In this document: piece by piece, positions 61,701 to 64,000 of the stretch
How the letters are laid out: every line of letters begins with the position of its first letter
Numbering within the stretch: the stretch's first letter is position 1
Assembly: GCA_020696345.1 (NCBI GenBank)
Contig: JAEHCK010000004.1
Coordinates: 22,916 to 86,915 of the forward strand
Direction of reading: 5' to 3'
From: Thermoplasmata archaeon
GTDB lineage: Archaea > Thermoplasmatota > Penumbrarchaeia > JAEHCK01
DNA length: 64,000 nt
Notes under the pieces: model-generated
What the model saw: only the letters and a program-made list of their open reading frames with translations
The model's database searches: none
Told to the model about the DNA's origin: nothing
Translations under genes and position numbers: made by a program

Positions 61701-64000
61701 GGAAACGAATGATTCCCTATGGATAATAATCCCACACCATCGGTCATAAAGTTGATGTACCACTGGTCGCCATCAGGGTACGATACCGGGTTTAAAATGG
61801 TAATGTGCCGTTCTTCAGATTTCTGGCCGATATCACTTGCCAGTAAGATGTTTGACGAGTCGGAAGAGCGTAAGTTCCAGTCATGGATCATGAACTCTAC
61901 ATCCACACCCTGGGTTGAATTGATTTCCAGGTCCGCTAAAAGCACCGATGTCTCCAGCCGATGCGCATCCGTACCAAGATCGATCTTCTCTGTAAACGCG
62001 AAATTTGACATATCCCAACGATTGGTACCCTGGAATTCGAAAAGACTGCTGTTTATTATATAGCCATATTTACCGCGGATCCGGATCATATAGTCCGCCC
62101 CGATATGCAGCCCGGGAGTGATAAGCCCCGTAGAAGTATCCTGGTCAGTATCCAGGAAGATCATAGCAGTATCGTTGCCGTCTATAAAGGTTTGGAATTC
62201 AGGAATTGGCGGTATTTTCGGGTTTAATGGCGCAACATCCTGCGAGTCTGTAACGTTATCATCGTCCGTATCATCATTGGTCTTATTGGTAAAACTCATT
62301 ACATCTTCATAATCGTCAGACCAGCCGTCCGAGTCGGTATCTATATTAAGATATGGGTTCGGGTCTATTTCATCGGGCACACCATCATCGTCAGAATCGG
62401 GTTGCTTAACATACCTGTAATGCATCTGCGGTGAAACCAGGATCGAGGTGCCGCCAAAGAGTTCGCCTTTTACCTGGAAGAAGAAAGATAATTTATCGTT
62501 CTCTTGATAGATATTATAACGGTTTATATCAACATCGGGATTTGTTACCTGTACCTGGTCTGCATCGATGAAATGGTTCAGTCGCCCCCAATCGGCAAAT
62601 GCACCGTCGATCGTGATATTTTCAGGTACACCACCGATATATGTGGTCGGTGACATACAGCCGATTGGTTTGGTTGAATGTATGGTTGTTGAAAACCTTG
62701 GATTTGTATTATCCGGATCGGATTTGATGCCGATAGTACTGAATTTGGCCAAGTCCTCGGATCCGGGTATATCGAGGATCATCAGAAGATCTACTGCTCG
62801 TTCTCCCGTTATTACCAGGTCCTCAATGAATTTGTACTTTATTTCGGTTACCTTATTGACCGAATCACGGGTTGTATGGTTCCCGGTATCACGTTCTATA
62901 ACACGGGGTAATACCTGGTCAATGCTGCTGGAATATGTCCCTGAACGATCGTTATCAATGCAAAGTCTTATGTTCAAATTATCAATGTATTCACTATCGA
63001 AGTTGCCCGTGATAATGAACTCGAGCTCGTCGATCACAACTGTATCGCTGCCATGACCCAGTAGTTCCAACCTTAAGAACGGCACATCGGTTTGATCGAA
63101 TAAAACCACATCCGGCGCCATGATGGATTCTTCTATCAATAACACGGGTTTATGCGGGCTGATGACTGTATCGGACAGGTCGAAGTTGTTTTGGTGATCT
63201 TGGAATAAAAATAGGACCCTGGAATCCTTTGATGAAATATCGCCGTTATTTCCGAATTTAACGCGCGCCTCTAACTTAGAACCATGGTTTTGTGCATCGA
63301 AAGATCTTACATATTTCCAATCTTCCCAGTTGTAGTTATCGTTGTGTGAATCAAATTCATATAAAGACTTGGTTTTGAGTTTGTGGCTCATCCCAGAAAG
63401 TTCTAAACGGTAATCGGCACCTAACTCGTTCAACCTGTATCCGGATTCCGTATCGTTGTCTATGTCAATGAAAATGTTCAATGTATCATAAGCATAAACA
63501 TTCTCGACCGAATATCCTTCAAACATATCATCCTGGGTGGACACATATAGTAAAAGGTCACCCTCTTGTACGGTTGCTGAATATTCAACAATGTTGATAT
63601 TTTGGTTAACTACTTGATCCAATTTATCATCTTGAAATCTTTCTATATCTGCCCAGTCACTGAAGTCACCATCAATCACCATGCGCTTTTCAAGGATTAG
63701 ATCTATATTATACATTAAGATAGGCACCAGAATGAGACCGACTATGATCATCAAGATCGCGATCCTCGAATGCTTGAACCTATTCCTAATAACCTCGATA
63801 CGTCCCATGCGCCGGATTGCTTTATCTCTACCGGAACCACTGGCCGTTAAATGTGAGGGTGTAAACCCCCAGCCATTTGTAAACCCGTTTCCATTGGTGA
63901 GGCCATTCCCGTTTGTCAGGCCGTTTCCGTTGGTGAGGCCAATACCATTTGTCAGGCCGTTTCCATTGGTGAGGCCAATACCATTTGTCAGGCCGTTTCC
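58742..64000 (-). CDS. Giant membrane-anchored surface protein with N-terminal GLTNGNG/GLTNGIG array, truncated by right window edge
   Basis: Frame stays open upstream of the listed ATG 63808 through 'LTNGNGFTNGWGFTPSHLTASGSGRDKAIRR'; TM 'IAILMIIVGLILVPILMYNIDLI'; TSP3-like 'DSDDDGVPDEIDPNPYLNIDTDSDGWSDDYED'; C-terminal TM. Confidence 0.85.
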   Translation of the reverse strand, partial: GNGLTNGIGLTNGNGLTNGIGLTNGNGLTNGNGLTNGNGFTNGWGFTPSHLTASGSGRDKAIRRMGRIEVIRNRFKHSRIAILMIIVGLILVPILMYNIDLILEKRMVIDGDFSDWADIERFQDDKLDQVVNQNINIVEYSATVQEGDLLLYVSTQDDMFEGYSVENVYAYDTLNIFIDIDNDTESGYRLNELGADYRLELSGMSHKLKTKSLYEFDSHNDNYNWEDWKYVRSFDAQNHGSKLEARVKFGNNGDISSKDSRVLFLFQDHQNNFDLSDTVISPHKPVLLIEESIMAPDVVLFDQTDVPFLRLELLGHGSDTVVIDELEFIITGNFDSEYIDNLNIRLCIDNDRSGTYSSSIDQVLPRVIERDTGNHTTRDSVNKVTEIKYKFIEDLVITGERAVDLLMILDIPGSEDLAKFSTIGIKSDPDNTNPRFSTTIHSTKPIGCMSPTTYIGGVPENITIDGAFADWGRLNHFIDADQVQVTNPDVDINRYNIYQENDKLSFFFQVKGELFGGTSILVSPQMHYRYVKQPDSDDDGVPDEIDPNPYLNIDTDSDGWSDDYEDVMSFTNKTNDDTDDDNVTDSQDVAPLNPKIPPIPEFQTFIDGNDTAMIFLDTDQDTSTGLITPGLHIGADYMIRIRGKYGYIINSSLFEFQGTNRWDMSNFAFTEKIDLGTDAHRLETSVLLADLEINSTQGVDVEFMIHDWNLRSSDSSNILLASDIGQKSEERHITILNPVSYPDGDQWYINFMTDGVGLLSIGNHSFPNYVDFKGLYYFDPDEDLYYRLPVKFDISNSSILANWQFTLGLAIFEPRTDDEQIVEFSFGDTKYAMMNPYNESRAQIIREVNSGDHINFSFLTSSDLFGINSNRSGTRATSEETKTLYLLNTPTGDVMNTAESTEGRATNVKLENNQAHSWVQMPSFAGNFNLNDTIFVHLFLAPKAATGDGNEGWPDLTVNLTYGSTTIGTFNITDVDKKDWYVFPITPLVSSIPENSAINLNTKVTSAAAGTGKKAKSGKIDISYDSVNENSRMVLATDTYIDVNWIKIYNQTGNETSLINSGENVTIRVNVTDPLGLYDIKYVNLTMLMPDNSINPDLNDVEMINVSSEDGTSPYFWRIYEYNYTIPQGFEAGWYTVRVNATESNDVKDMWEEYFIIQPMYGVSVYPDLVKYASENSIENYSFNVMNIGNTTDTYDISVGGSTQGWRSDLLFNGVPVAYDSNGDGAWDWIYSNYDSNTDGNPDVTLNPLQETSITLQKTIPTGAESKSDITMITATSAYNSSIFDTAKATTEVSATKKVKNSYLHENGRDDLMDTFVGTNPANTRVKINDNKNHVWDLSPVFASDFNLSGNIPVYLYIDPTAATGPGSEGDPDVEVILSYGATIIGSKKITDLVSAQWYTFEITPSVATIPVGEALTITINVDSAHRGGKGKDGFIELYYDSSTYDSRIDLPTDTYIDVEWVNIYNLTSDTIQDEFFKDEYVEIRANITDPFGVQDTSANVYITSPGGTFGDIVNGAAMSSYITDPTSPYFWQIYNYSYKLPSVPVNGTYSVTVVAMETNGVYMNSTTTFSVPGANVSVTPDHYSEVAPGTNETYAHTITNNAPFTDSFELSVTSSQSWKITIYNDTNDDGLFDSNDEMIAIDNTGDGTWDWVNSSFDSDSDGQPDTDMLDPDEEFQIIVMVHVPVGSGYVNGTIKIIATSNYDPTISDFAVDICVVIPEYSTIFLPLGALFIVIVLVNKYGQRKKKMLYMS

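Overview
The window looks archaeal, probably Thermoplasmatota-like (inferred from ribosomal protein S8e, RNase P Rpp21, archease, fibrillarin, an A1-U72 initiator tRNA and archaeal MetRS). It carries housekeeping genes (tdh/kbl, purA, metG, rps8e, flpA, rnp4, initiator tRNA-Met), many very large surface/secreted proteins (CARDB, PKD, PQQ propeller, beta-helix, TSP3-like, 'GIGTT-P' fibre-like and 'GLTNGN' proteins) and unusually structured intergenic DNA. The most striking region is ~37.15-41.1 kb. There, three same-strand genes (serpin, 147-aa unknown, radical SAM) are each followed by an attC-like imperfect palindrome (TAAC...GTT cores). A fourth, shorter palindrome lies next to a divergent N-terminal fragment of a tyrosine recombinase. 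This is integron/gene-cassette architecture in an apparent archaeon. Other notable observations: an ORF-less group II intron remnant with recognisable domains V/VI (11.72-12.13 kb); at least six intergenic minisatellites with 27-28 bp period, several two-armed around a conserved core; four intergenic arrays with 8-bp period; a dispersed ~100 bp intergenic repeat family; two genes that appear to need AUA/AUU starts; a DUF835-like domain nested in an AAA ATPase; a ThiF/E1-like plus PqqD pair; and a HicB antitoxin with a truncated HicA. All family calls are from reading motifs; no searches were run.
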